Positions 36,537 through 44,553 of a DNA stretch of 64,000 bases are shown piece after piece (the first letter of the stretch is position 1; each line of letters opens with the position of its first letter). The stretch spans positions 1,814,804-1,878,803 of the forward strand of contig NZ_CP040297.1 of assembly GCF_013393945.1 (NCBI RefSeq). The letters are read 5' to 3'. A program made the translations under genes and the position numbers. The notes below the pieces were generated by a model. That model made no database searches, was not told the DNA's origin, and was given only the letters and a program-made list of their open reading frames with translations. Source of the DNA: Nostoc sp. TCL26-01 (GTDB lineage: Bacteria > Cyanobacteriota > Cyanobacteriia > Cyanobacteriales > Nostocaceae).

Positions 36537-38048
36537 ATGACAGCAGCGTCACAGCAAAAGCGAGTCGTGGTTGTGGGTGCGGGTTGGGCTGGTTTGGGTG
36601 CAACCTACCATTTAGCAAAGCAAGGTTATGATGTGACACTTCTAGAAGCTGGGCCTTATCCTGGGGGATTAGTGGCTGGTTGGCAAACTACTGCTGGTAA
36701 ATCTGTAGAAGCTGGGATTCACGGCTTTTGGTATCCTTACAGAAATATCTTTGCCCTGATCCACGAATTAGAAATTAACCCGTTTACTACTTGGACTCGT
36801 TCTGCTCAATATTCACCTGCGGGGTTGGAAGTAGAATCACCCATTTTCCAAGATTTACCAAGACTACCCACACCACTCGGCACTTTTGTTTACACTCAAT
36901 TTCAACGCTTACCTTTAATTGATCGTCTCAGCGCTTTACCCTTGCTGTATGCTCTGGTTGATTTTGACAATTCTGATGCAGCTTGGCAACGTTATGATTT
37001 TGTCACGGCTCGTGAATTGTTTAAAGATTTTGGTATTTCCGCACGACTCTATAAAGAAGCTTTTGAACCGATGTTATTAGTGGGTTTATTTGCTCCTGGT
37101 GAACAATGTTCTGCTGCTGCCACATTGGGAATGTTGTACTTTTTTATTTTGGCGCACCAAGCTGATTTTGATGTAGTTTGGTGTCGGGGAACGGTGGGAG
37201 AAAAAATCTTTCGCCCTTGGGTGGAAAAGATGGAAAAATCCGGGGCAAAAATATTACCTAAACATCGTGTTACTGACTTAATTGTTGATAGTAATAATCG
37301 GGCAACAGGGGTTGTTTGTGGTGATGAAGTATTTGCTGCCGACGCAGTGATTTTTGCTGTGGGTATCACGGGGATGAAGAAAATTGTTGCTACTAGCCCT
37401 AGCTTACAAAGTCGAGAGGAGTTTCGCAATTTAAATAATTTAGGGGCAATTGATGTTTTAGCTACAAGATTGTGGTTTGACAGAAAGATAGATATTCCTC
37501 GTCCTTCTAATGCTTGTTTTGGATTTGATGCCACGACAGGATGGACATTTTTTGATTTAAATGCTTTACATGATGAATATAAACATGAGCCAGGGACAGT
37601 AATTGAAGCGGATTTTTATCACGCTAACCAGTTTCTCAATTGGAGTGATGAAGAAATTGTAGCTAAAGTTCACCGTTATTTAAAAACTTGTGTGCCAGGA
37701 TTTCGGGAAGCTGAAGTAATTGATAGTAGTGTGATTCGATTACCCCAAGCAGTAACTCATTTTGCCCCTGGTAGCTATAAGCATATGTTGCCAGCCAAGA
37801 CAAGTTTTTCTAATGTATTCATGAGTGGAGATTGGATTGTCAACCATCACGGTTCCTGGTCACAAGAAAAAGCTTATGTCACAGGTTTAGAGGCGGCTAA
37901 TTTGGCAGTAGCTTATTTGGGAAGGGGTACACCTGCCAAGATTTTACCCGTGGAGGCAGACGAAGTACATATCCAAGTAGGGCGATCGCTCAACCAAACA
38001 GTGCGACAATTAGGTCAGTCTATTTTACCTAATTTTTGGTTGCCTTAG
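36537..38048 (+). CDS. FAD-dependent carotenoid-desaturase-like oxidoreductase
   Basis: A 503-residue flavin amine-oxidase/phytoene-desaturase-type enzyme. The dinucleotide-binding motif VVVGAGWAGLGATYHLAKQG (10-29), with LLEAGPYPGG, binds FAD. The C-terminal NVFMSGDWIVNHHGSWSQEK is the second FAD motif of this group. The sequence is closest in style to zeta-carotene desaturase or carotene-isomerase relatives of cyanobacteria; the true substrate is not identified. CGGAGAG stands before the ATG. The last 40 residues (VEADEVHIQVGRSLNQTV) lie beyond the FAD domain. A monocistronic gene. Confidence 0.8.
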   Translation: MTAASQQKRVVVVGAGWAGLGATYHLAKQGYDVTLLEAGPYPGGLVAGWQTTAGKSVEAGIHGFWYPYRNIFALIHELEINPFTTWTRSAQYSPAGLEVESPIFQDLPRLPTPLGTFVYTQFQRLPLIDRLSALPLLYALVDFDNSDAAWQRYDFVTARELFKDFGISARLYKEAFEPMLLVGLFAPGEQCSAAATLGMLYFFILAHQADFDVVWCRGTVGEKIFRPWVEKMEKSGAKILPKHRVTDLIVDSNNRATGVVCGDEVFAADAVIFAVGITGMKKIVATSPSLQSREEFRNLNNLGAIDVLATRLWFDRKIDIPRPSNACFGFDATTGWTFFDLNALHDEYKHEPGTVIEADFYHANQFLNWSDEEIVAKVHRYLKTCVPGFREAEVIDSSVIRLPQAVTHFAPGSYKHMLPAKTSFSNVFMSGDWIVNHHGSWSQEKAYVTGLEAANLAVAYLGRGTPAKILPVEADEVHIQVGRSLNQTVRQLGQSILPNFWLP

Positions 38049-38075
38049 ACTCTATGCCAATTCAAAGACTCCTTT

Positions 38076-38945
38076 TTACAACTGATACCAAAAACTTTGA
38101 CTTTTATCCCAAAGGTTTGTTTTTTTTGTATTTAGCCTAGGGACAAAACTTTCAATATCATCTCGTTTTTCTTCTGCATGATTCAGACAAATATGGGCTG
38201 GAGAATTTGTTGGCACAAGCAGATGCAGTATAGTTAATTGCAACTTAGACCAGAGAATTTTAGCAAGACCGGCTTGAATAATGATCTGCCGCAAATAGTT
38301 ACGCTCAATAGTAACTATTTCATCTTTTGCATCCATAGCTTGACAAGAAATTTGCCAATTTTCTAAAGCCGTACAAATTTCTGGCAACAGAATATCTCCG
38401 ATTGAAGTTTGTTGCGATAATTGATAAGTCAAGATAAAAGACGAACCCAAAGTAGCAGCCAAAGCAATTGTGTCTTGAAAAGCTGATGAGAGAGTTTCGC
38501 TCAGGTCAATATTTGGACTAATATGTTCTTCTAATGAACGAGCAAAGAACTCATACTGCCAAATAATTTTTGGTTCTATGTCGTGAGGAAGAATACATTC
38601 TCCAGGGCGATCGCCAATGCGGTATAGTTGGAGTCTCCCGAAATCTGTCTGTTGTTGGACTTGCTGCCAATCTTTTAAGGCTTGGATTGTATCTTGTAAG
38701 GCGGTTGCATATTGCTCTGGGATTTTGGCAAAGGTAGCTTGATGTAACAACAACTCTGGATGCTGCAAGTAGAAGTGGGTGTTGTCAATAATATGCCAAA
38801 ACTCCCTGCCTAACCAAACATCCATGACTACTGCTAATTGCTTGACTAAAAATACTCCATATGCAGATAAAGCCAGAGCCGGATCTAAGACACAGGTACA
38901 ACGCCCTTGGCTAAACTTGACAGACAGTGTAGATAAAGCGCTCAT
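38076..38945 (-). CDS. hypothetical protein, 289 aa
   Basis: A helical soluble protein of unknown role. ATG 38945 is chosen: the frame stays open upstream to 39092 only because it runs through STRR repeat DNA, giving a monotonous Pro/Asn/Gln-rich tract that is not likely to be made. The protein starts [20 protein letters not shown] and includes [19 protein letters not shown] and [20 protein letters not shown], resembling a PIN-like or antitoxin-like helical domain only loosely. No family is assigned. It is next to the STRR block that borders the LFEAP cluster. Confidence 0.6.
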   Translation of the reverse strand: MSALSTLSVKFSQGRCTCVLDPALALSAYGVFLVKQLAVVMDVWLGREFWHIIDNTHFYLQHPELLLHQATFAKIPEQYATALQDTIQALKDWQQVQQQTDFGRLQLYRIGDRPGECILPHDIEPKIIWQYEFFARSLEEHISPNIDLSETLSSAFQDTIALAATLGSSFILTYQLSQQTSIGDILLPEICTALENWQISCQAMDAKDEIVTIERNYLRQIIIQAGLAKILWSKLQLTILHLLVPTNSPAHICLNHAEEKRDDIESFVPRLNTKKTNLWDKSQSFWYQL

Positions 38946-39165
38946 TAGGGAATAGGGGATTGGGGATTGGGGATTGGGGATTGGGGATTGAGGATTGGGG
39001 ATTGGGGATTGGGTATTGGGTATTGGGTATTGGGGATTGGGTATTGGGTATTGGGTATTGGGTATTAAATTATTTTTCCTAGTCCCAGTCACCAGTCCCT
39101 ATTCCCCAGTCACCAGTCCCCAGTCACCAGTCCCCAGTCCCTATTCCCCAGTCACTAGTCAATTC
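38946..39165. repeat. large STRR block
   Basis: About 120 bases of GGGGATT and GGGTATT heptads (38950-39065) are followed by CCAGTCA/CCCCAGT heptads (39075-39160), forming inverted arms. It lies between the hypothetical gene at 38076 and the LFEAP cluster promoter. Confidence 0.9.
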
Positions 39166-39384
39166 CTATATTTAACTTTGTGCTGGGATTTTGGTAGTCA
39201 CACATTTATGTGTCACTCATTTGTGCTACCTCAAATATGTTTCACAAGAATATGTGACTATTAAGCATCTCTATGGCAGTGCTAGCCTCATTAGATACAG
39301 CGATTAGTCCTATAGCAAATAGCAACTGCTGATACCACTGGGAATTAGCAAGTCGGCTAACACTGGAAACTGGGAGAGCAAACC

Positions 39385-40167
39385 ATGAATATCTATGCCA
39401 ATGGCAGAGGTAGGACGGCACTAGAGTTTGAGACTGATGCCGATGAATCTGAACCGGAATTTGACTGGCAAAGGATTTGGAGGGGGATTGACAAAGTAGT
39501 TGATCAAGTTGTACCTGTGGCGCAATACTTAGCTCCCATAGCTAGCAAAGTTTTAGTCAATGGCACACCGACAACCCACGCAAACATCAACCCCTTGACA
39601 GCGCAACTCTTACAGCCATTACTGGCGAAAGGCGATCGCTATACGAGGCAAAAGGAAGCAGAATTTTTTGGTACTTACGAGGCAGAGATTGAACTGGCAC
39701 ATACAAGCATCGCTGAGGATGCGGCTTTGATGGAAGTGCTAGCAGCAGAAGCTTCTCACACAGACAGCGAAAGCGAAGCAGTAGCCTTAATTAGTACAGC
39801 ACTCCCGATGACATTCCGGGTGATGGCAGCACAGCAATTACTCCGTCCTGTCCTGCCCCTATTGTTGGTAGCTACGGCTCGCCTTGTTCGCTGGTTGCAT
39901 CGCCACAGTCGTCAGAGTCGTCGTTTGCTCCGACTCGTCCCGACTATCTTCCGTCGGACGATAGCCAGTCTCTTAGTGGCTCAACAGTGGGGTTGTCTGA
40001 TGACATCTGCTCTAGTTGGTTGTATCATCGCTGCCCAAACAAGACGAGTTTTAGCGAATGCCTCATTGGTAAATCGCGCTATGACTCGCAACATCCTGAT
40101 TCGTGTCACCACCGTTGCTGCTGTTCCTAGTTTCCCAGGTGTTCGCAAAAACAAGAGATTCTTTTGA
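39385..40167 (+). CDS. LFEAP-cluster helical paralogue 1
   Basis: First gene of the cluster, 260 residues. The acidic N-terminus (TALEFETDADESEPEFDW) has only a degenerate form of the LFEAP motif. A central segment leads to the family domain starting at KEAEFFGTYEAE (90-101). That domain continues with DAALMEVLAAEAS, ISTALPMTFRVMAAQQLLRP, RRLLRLVPTIFRRTIASLL and AAQTRRVLANASLVNRA. The same C-terminal domain occurs in the two following genes, so this is a tandem triplication. The domain is basic and helical with one hydrophobic stretch (PVLPLLLVATARL). GGGAG lies eight bases before the ATG. Function unknown. It is probably cotranscribed with the next gene (52-base gap). Confidence 0.7.
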   Translation: MNIYANGRGRTALEFETDADESEPEFDWQRIWRGIDKVVDQVVPVAQYLAPIASKVLVNGTPTTHANINPLTAQLLQPLLAKGDRYTRQKEAEFFGTYEAEIELAHTSIAEDAALMEVLAAEASHTDSESEAVALISTALPMTFRVMAAQQLLRPVLPLLLVATARLVRWLHRHSRQSRRLLRLVPTIFRRTIASLLVAQQWGCLMTSALVGCIIAAQTRRVLANASLVNRAMTRNILIRVTTVAAVPSFPGVRKNKRFF

Positions 40168-40219
40168 ACTGCCTGCTGAAGATAAGTTTTTGACTCAATT
40201 CCCAAGGAGAATTTGCATT

Positions 40220-41158
40220 ATGGCACTTTTTGAAGCCCCAGCTGCTCACGAAACTCAATACAGCCATCTTTACATCAATCCAGGATTTGTTGATGAGTGG
40301 GAAATGCCAGAAGCAACTCAATATAGTCATCCCTACACCAATCCAGAGCTAGAAGCAGACCAATTTTTCTTTCTTGCCCCACTAGCACTAAAGATTGGTG
40401 CAAAGATTGCCGGAAAATTAGCCTTAAAAGGAGCGAAAAAACTGGCTCTCAAAGGCGCAAAAAAAATGATTTCTCGCGCTCCCAAGGTTTTAAAGAAGAT
40501 CCAACAAGTGAGAAACAAGATTGAACAAGTTAGAAGCAATCTCCCACAACAAAACTCTGTCAGGCGATCGCCACCACAAAGCCAAGCCCCACCTTGGTTA
40601 CAACGCGCAAGTCGTTTGGTGAGGCCACTTGGCAATGTGTTGAGAACAGGAGAAAGCGAAGCAGAGGCTTTGGAAGCGGAATTTTTTGGTAGTAACGAGT
40701 TTGAAGGAGAACTTGCCAATCATACAGCAGCACATGAAATCGCTCTAACGGAATTACTAGCAACTGAAGCAGCTCGTACAGAAAACGCAGGAGAAGCGGA
40801 AGTTCTTTTGAGTAAGGCTTTACCGATCACCATCCGCATTATGAGTGGGGGAAAAATGTTACGCCAAGCAACTCCATCCCTAATGCAAGCCAATAGACAC
40901 TTAGTCAGAAGTTTACACCGACAGGGACAGGAAGGTCGTCAATTTCTGCGAGTTGGTTCAGCCATCCATCGCCGCACAATTGCCAGTCTGCGAGTAATTC
41001 GAGCTAGCGGCGGACAAATTACCCCCGAACTCGTATCTCAGTTGATGGCAGCCCATACAGAGAGGGTTTTAGGGACACCGAGCATTTTAGGCAGGGCATT
41101 GATCCGAAATTTTGCCATCCGGAGATCAACATCCATTCCTGTCAAGGCGTTGATTTAA
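40220..41158 (+). CDS. LFEAP-cluster helical paralogue 2
   Basis: 312 residues from ATG 40220, which follows AAGGAG by ten bases; the open frame upstream to 40103 only overlaps gene 1. It starts ALFEAPAAHETQYSHLYINP. Two acidic-aromatic repeats follow (TQYSHLYINPGFVDEWE, TQYSHPYTNPELEAD). A hydrophobic/basic stretch comes next (FLAPLALKIGAKIAGKLALKG, about 51-71, with a KGAKK repeat). The shared C-terminal domain starts at LEAEFFGSNEFE (151-162). The middle stretch could insert in or lie along a membrane. No enzyme motif. The order tag - repeat - basic helix - shared domain is the same as in gene 3. Confidence 0.75.
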   Translation: MALFEAPAAHETQYSHLYINPGFVDEWEMPEATQYSHPYTNPELEADQFFFLAPLALKIGAKIAGKLALKGAKKLALKGAKKMISRAPKVLKKIQQVRNKIEQVRSNLPQQNSVRRSPPQSQAPPWLQRASRLVRPLGNVLRTGESEAEALEAEFFGSNEFEGELANHTAAHEIALTELLATEAARTENAGEAEVLLSKALPITIRIMSGGKMLRQATPSLMQANRHLVRSLHRQGQEGRQFLRVGSAIHRRTIASLRVIRASGGQITPELVSQLMAAHTERVLGTPSILGRALIRNFAIRRSTSIPVKALI

Positions 41159-41246
41159 AGTGATTCGCAATCAGCTTGTCTTTTCTTACTTCCCTTCTTT
41201 AACCACATTTTCCAGCCCCCATTACTAAAAAAATGAGGTTTTAATC

Positions 41247-42413
41247 ATGACACAAGACAGACTTTTTGAAGCACCCGCCCCAGAAATGAACTATGGCAAT
41301 CCCTACTCCCACCCTGAATTTGAAGATGAATGGGAAACTAATCCAGAGTCTCATTACAGCAATCCCTACTCTCACCCTGAAAATGAGTGGGAAGCAACTA
41401 ATTACAGCAATCCCTATTCCCAACCTGAATTTGAGGACGAATGGGAAAGCAATCCGGAATCTCTATATAGTAATCCCTACTCCCACCCCGAACACGAGTG
41501 GGAAGGCAATCCGGAATCCCTATATAGCAATCCCTACTCCCACCCCGAACACGAATGGGAAGGCAATCCAGAATCTCACTACTCTCATCCCTATTCCCAA
41601 CCTGAGAATGAGTGGGAAACTCAGGAAGCACACTACAGCAATCCCTACTCCCATCCAGAATACGAAGATGAAGGGGAATACTTCTTTAAACAAGCCTTTC
41701 GGACTCTAGGACGGGGGATTAAAGCGGCGGCAAAAGCGGCTGCTCCTCTGGCGAAGCGATTTGCGCCGATTCTAGCTGGGAAACTGGCTAGTATGATTCC
41801 CGGTGTGGGAATGATTGCTGGCCCCTTAGCTGCCAGGCTGACTAGTCAATTGGTGCGAGAAGGAGAAATGGAAGCAGTGCAAATGGAAGCAGAATTCTTT
41901 GGTACAAATGAAGCCGAAGCCGAGGTTGCCAGTAATGAAACTGCCCATGAAGCAGCCCTGACAGAATTTTTGGCAGCCCAAGCCGCCGAAGCCACCACCG
42001 AAGCTGAAGCCGAAGCAGCGATCGCCGCAACTCTACCTTTAACTATTAGGATTGTCGGTGTACGAAAGGCAACACTCCCGATAATGCCAGCAATGGTACA
42101 GGCGACTGGCAGACTAACCCGGATGATGCGCCAACAAGGGCCAGCTGGACAACAACTCCTCCGCACCATCCCCACCATTCAACGCCAAACAGCCGCTACC
42201 CTCAAAGCCGTGGCTCGTTCCGGTCAACCAATCAACAGTGCCACAGCTATCAAAGCTATGGCCAGTGCTACCAATCGGGTGTTAAGTAATCCTCAACGAG
42301 TGCAAAAAGCGATCGTTCGCAACGCCGTCTTACGTCAACGCACTGCACCACCCCCAAATGCTCGCCGAACTATGGCTCATCAATGTCCTACTTGCTCTCG
42401 TCCCACTCGCTGA
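41247..42413 (+). CDS. LFEAP-cluster helical paralogue 3 with seven YSNPYSHPE repeats
   Basis: 388 residues. It starts TQDRLFEAPAPEMNYGNPYS. Seven repeats of the unit NPYSHPE...EWE run through residues 15-143, two of them (4 and 5) nearly identical in DNA. A Gly/Ala-rich hydrophobic helix region follows (LGRGIKAAAKAAAPLAKRF; AGKLASMIPGVGMIAGPLAA). The shared domain starts at MEAEFFGTNEAEAE (213-226). It continues through LPLTIRIVGVRKATLPIMPA and RTIPTIQRQTAATLKAVA, and the C-terminus ends in a CxxC tail (QCPTCSRPTR). Acidic aromatic repeats of this kind could be a binding array. It is followed 22 bases later by the HExxH gene. Confidence 0.75.
   Translation: MTQDRLFEAPAPEMNYGNPYSHPEFEDEWETNPESHYSNPYSHPENEWEATNYSNPYSQPEFEDEWESNPESLYSNPYSHPEHEWEGNPESLYSNPYSHPEHEWEGNPESHYSHPYSQPENEWETQEAHYSNPYSHPEYEDEGEYFFKQAFRTLGRGIKAAAKAAAPLAKRFAPILAGKLASMIPGVGMIAGPLAARLTSQLVREGEMEAVQMEAEFFGTNEAEAEVASNETAHEAALTEFLAAQAAEATTEAEAEAAIAATLPLTIRIVGVRKATLPIMPAMVQATGRLTRMMRQQGPAGQQLLRTIPTIQRQTAATLKAVARSGQPINSATAIKAMASATNRVLSNPQRVQKAIVRNAVLRQRTAPPPNARRTMAHQCPTCSRPTR
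41289..41675 (+). repeat. coding tandem repeats (NPYSHPE-EWE units)
   Basis: Seven protein-level units of about 16-22 residues, each with Y-S-N-P-Y-S-H/Q-P-E followed by an acidic EWE stretch and often NPES. The units ending at about 41519 and 41576 are nearly identical at the DNA level, which indicates recent expansion. Confidence 0.85.
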
Positions 42414-42435
42414 CCCTTAGAGTCAGGCTCTGATT

Positions 42436-43788
42436 ATGGTAACGCCTCCTGTCTCTACTATTAAAAAAACTCCAGAAGGAGCCACCTCAGCCTCTGCATC
42501 AGAATTGAAGGGGTCAACAACCTCTGGCGAACAACGCTTGTTGGACAACTGGCTGAATATCCAAGCCATCAACTTGATCCGCCATGCTAAATCCTTGCGC
42601 CCCTTCACTAAAGATGAATTTGGCACGAGTCTCATGGCTCCCAGTGAGGCACATATTGAAGCAGTCAACCGTTTTATCGACAAATTCCGCAGTAAAGTTG
42701 TGGAAATGGGACGTTGGGTAGAAGCAGCTGCTCAGGCTGCTCGCAGAGAACCAAGTACAGAACGGTTACAAGTGCTGTTAGAGCGTAAACAGCAGGTAGG
42801 TAATCACGTCCTGTATGTAGAAGGCATTTGGGACTTTTATTTTGACCTGTTCGTTCAACGCTTATCTGGTTTTGCTGAAAGGTTGCGTTCCGTAGATCGA
42901 ATTGCGGCTAACTGTTATGAAGACTTGTATGTGGGTTTAGGAACGGCTCAACCCACCCCCAATCTACTACCCTTTAGCTATGCCAATAGTGGCTTCAGTC
43001 CCATGACATTCCGGCGGGGCGTTCCCATGCGCCGACTACGCCATAACCCCAACCTGTTTCCGTTGATTGTGCTACCGCAACATCGCCTAGATAACGTTTG
43101 GGCATTATCCAGCGTGCTGCATGAAGTATCCCACAACCTGCAAGCAGATTTGGGTTTGTGGGAGGAAATTCCGGCTCGTGTCTACCAAAGACTGACAACG
43201 GAAGGGAGATTTACCCCGGAGGTTGCTAGGGTTTGGGCGCAATGGCACAAAGAGACGATGGCAGATATGTTTGCTTTAGTTTTGGGCGGCCCGGCGGCGG
43301 TAGAATCCCTGATGGATGTGGTGGGGCGATCGCCCACTAACACAGTCCGCTTTAGTGCTTTTTCTGTCCATCCTACCCCGTATCTGCGGGTATTCATCAA
43401 CCTGATTTTACTGCGGCGCTTGGGATTCGACAAAATGGCAGGCGATTTAACACGAGTTTGGCAGCGTCTTTATCCCCGCCTCACTAGTGAAGATATTCCC
43501 CCGGCTTTCATGAAAACCTTCTATCCGGCGGCGGAAATGGTGGTAGATACAATGGTATTCCAGCCCTATCGCCAGTTTGCCAATAAATCCTTAGCTCAAG
43601 TAGTTAAGTTTGGTATTCCTGAGATGGAGATGATTAAGTTAGCCGGACAGCGTTTAGCAGCAGGGCAAGATGTAGGGACAATTCCCCTGAGATTTACCAT
43701 TAGTGCGGCTAGGTTTGCGTTGGATAAACAGTTAGCTAGTCCGCAAACAATTACTGATAATTTTTACCGGATTTTAGGAAGGAGGTAG
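42436..43788 (+). CDS. putative gluzincin-like HExxH metalloprotein
   Basis: 450 residues with a candidate zinc site: HEVSHNLQADLG (229-240, HExxH) followed 39 residues later by HKETMADMFAL (271-281). The second motif resembles the ExxxD third-ligand motif of gluzincins such as thermolysin. The region before it (LFPLIVLPQHRLDNVWALSS) fits the hydrophobic strand and helix that lead into HExxH. N-terminal helical part, no signal peptide and no LFEAP tag. Its place in the cluster, 22 bases after paralogue 3 and 4 bases before the next gene, suggests maturation or processing of tagged proteins; this is inference. No named family is recognised. Confidence 0.6.
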   Translation: MVTPPVSTIKKTPEGATSASASELKGSTTSGEQRLLDNWLNIQAINLIRHAKSLRPFTKDEFGTSLMAPSEAHIEAVNRFIDKFRSKVVEMGRWVEAAAQAARREPSTERLQVLLERKQQVGNHVLYVEGIWDFYFDLFVQRLSGFAERLRSVDRIAANCYEDLYVGLGTAQPTPNLLPFSYANSGFSPMTFRRGVPMRRLRHNPNLFPLIVLPQHRLDNVWALSSVLHEVSHNLQADLGLWEEIPARVYQRLTTEGRFTPEVARVWAQWHKETMADMFALVLGGPAAVESLMDVVGRSPTNTVRFSAFSVHPTPYLRVFINLILLRRLGFDKMAGDLTRVWQRLYPRLTSEDIPPAFMKTFYPAAEMVVDTMVFQPYRQFANKSLAQVVKFGIPEMEMIKLAGQRLAAGQDVGTIPLRFTISAARFALDKQLASPQTITDNFYRILGRR

Positions 43789-43792
43789 AGAT

Positions 43793-44455
43793 ATGACAGT
43801 ATTAACTGAACACGATCAAAAAAACTATGCCAAGTTAAAAGAGGCAGTAGGAAAGATAAAAGCAAATCAAGATAAAAGCCTGACTGACATCAAAGAACTT
43901 GTAGCCAAATCAGTAGTTGAAAATACAGAACAACTAAGTAAAGTAATTGTCCCATTAGACTCTTACTGGAAATTTTTATCTGCTTTTGGCAAGTCAATAG
44001 AATTTACGGAAAGTCAAGAACAAGAGAAAAAGTTTGAACAACAATTCTCAGATGCAATTGCATACCTCAAGCGTTTACTTCAAATAGTTGAAGCCGATAA
44101 AGTCGATCTCACAAGCGAGATAGAAAAATTTCAACCTGATAGTTTGTTTCTCAATTTTATAAAAAATATACCTCCTAACGTTCCCAATCCCCAAACATGG
44201 ACAAAAATACTGATTGAAAATCGCCAGCTCAATATAACAGAAGAACAGATCAATCAATTAATTCAAGCTTGGGGTACAGCAGTCAGTTCATTTGTTGAGG
44301 ATGCCAGAACAAGGAATGAGAAAAAAGATGGTAAAGATGGTAAGGTAACACCTCTTCAGCCAGAAACTTTCGCACATTTCTTTCGGATTCAGAAAGAATT
44401 AGAAATTCTCTACGGTCGATTAGCTGACAGCAGTAATGCTCAGAGTTTTCGCTAA
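43793..44455 (+). CDS. LFEAP-cluster helical protein, 220 aa
   Basis: A strongly charged helical protein with likely coiled coils (EHDQKNYAKLKEAVGKIKAN; ESQEQEKKFEQQFSDAIAYL). There is no signal, membrane segment, tag or enzyme motif. A lysine/aspartate/glycine linker (EKKDGKDGKVT) precedes the C-terminal helix. GGAAGGAGG stands before ATG 43793, one of the strongest ribosome sites in the window. The gene starts 4 bases after the HExxH gene's stop, so the two are translationally linked and probably act together. Perhaps an adaptor; unknown. Confidence 0.65.
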   Translation: MTVLTEHDQKNYAKLKEAVGKIKANQDKSLTDIKELVAKSVVENTEQLSKVIVPLDSYWKFLSAFGKSIEFTESQEQEKKFEQQFSDAIAYLKRLLQIVEADKVDLTSEIEKFQPDSLFLNFIKNIPPNVPNPQTWTKILIENRQLNITEEQINQLIQAWGTAVSSFVEDARTRNEKKDGKDGKVTPLQPETFAHFFRIQKELEILYGRLADSSNAQSFR

Positions 44456-44553
44456 ATCAATTATCAAAATCACAACAATAATCCTGACTCAGTGATTGAT
44501 TGTTAAGTATTTTTGCTAGCTTCGATGATTTTCACAAGAGGAAGCATTGACTT

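Noticed and set aside
39065..39092. Upstream start (39092) for the 38076 gene
   Set aside because: It would add 49 residues of Pro/Asn/Gln repeat encoded only by STRR heptads.
40103..40219. Longer start for LFEAP paralogue 2
   Set aside because: The 39 extra codons overlap the end of paralogue 1 and lack a ribosome site; ATG 40220 has AAGGAG and puts LFEAP at the N-terminus as in the other tagged proteins.
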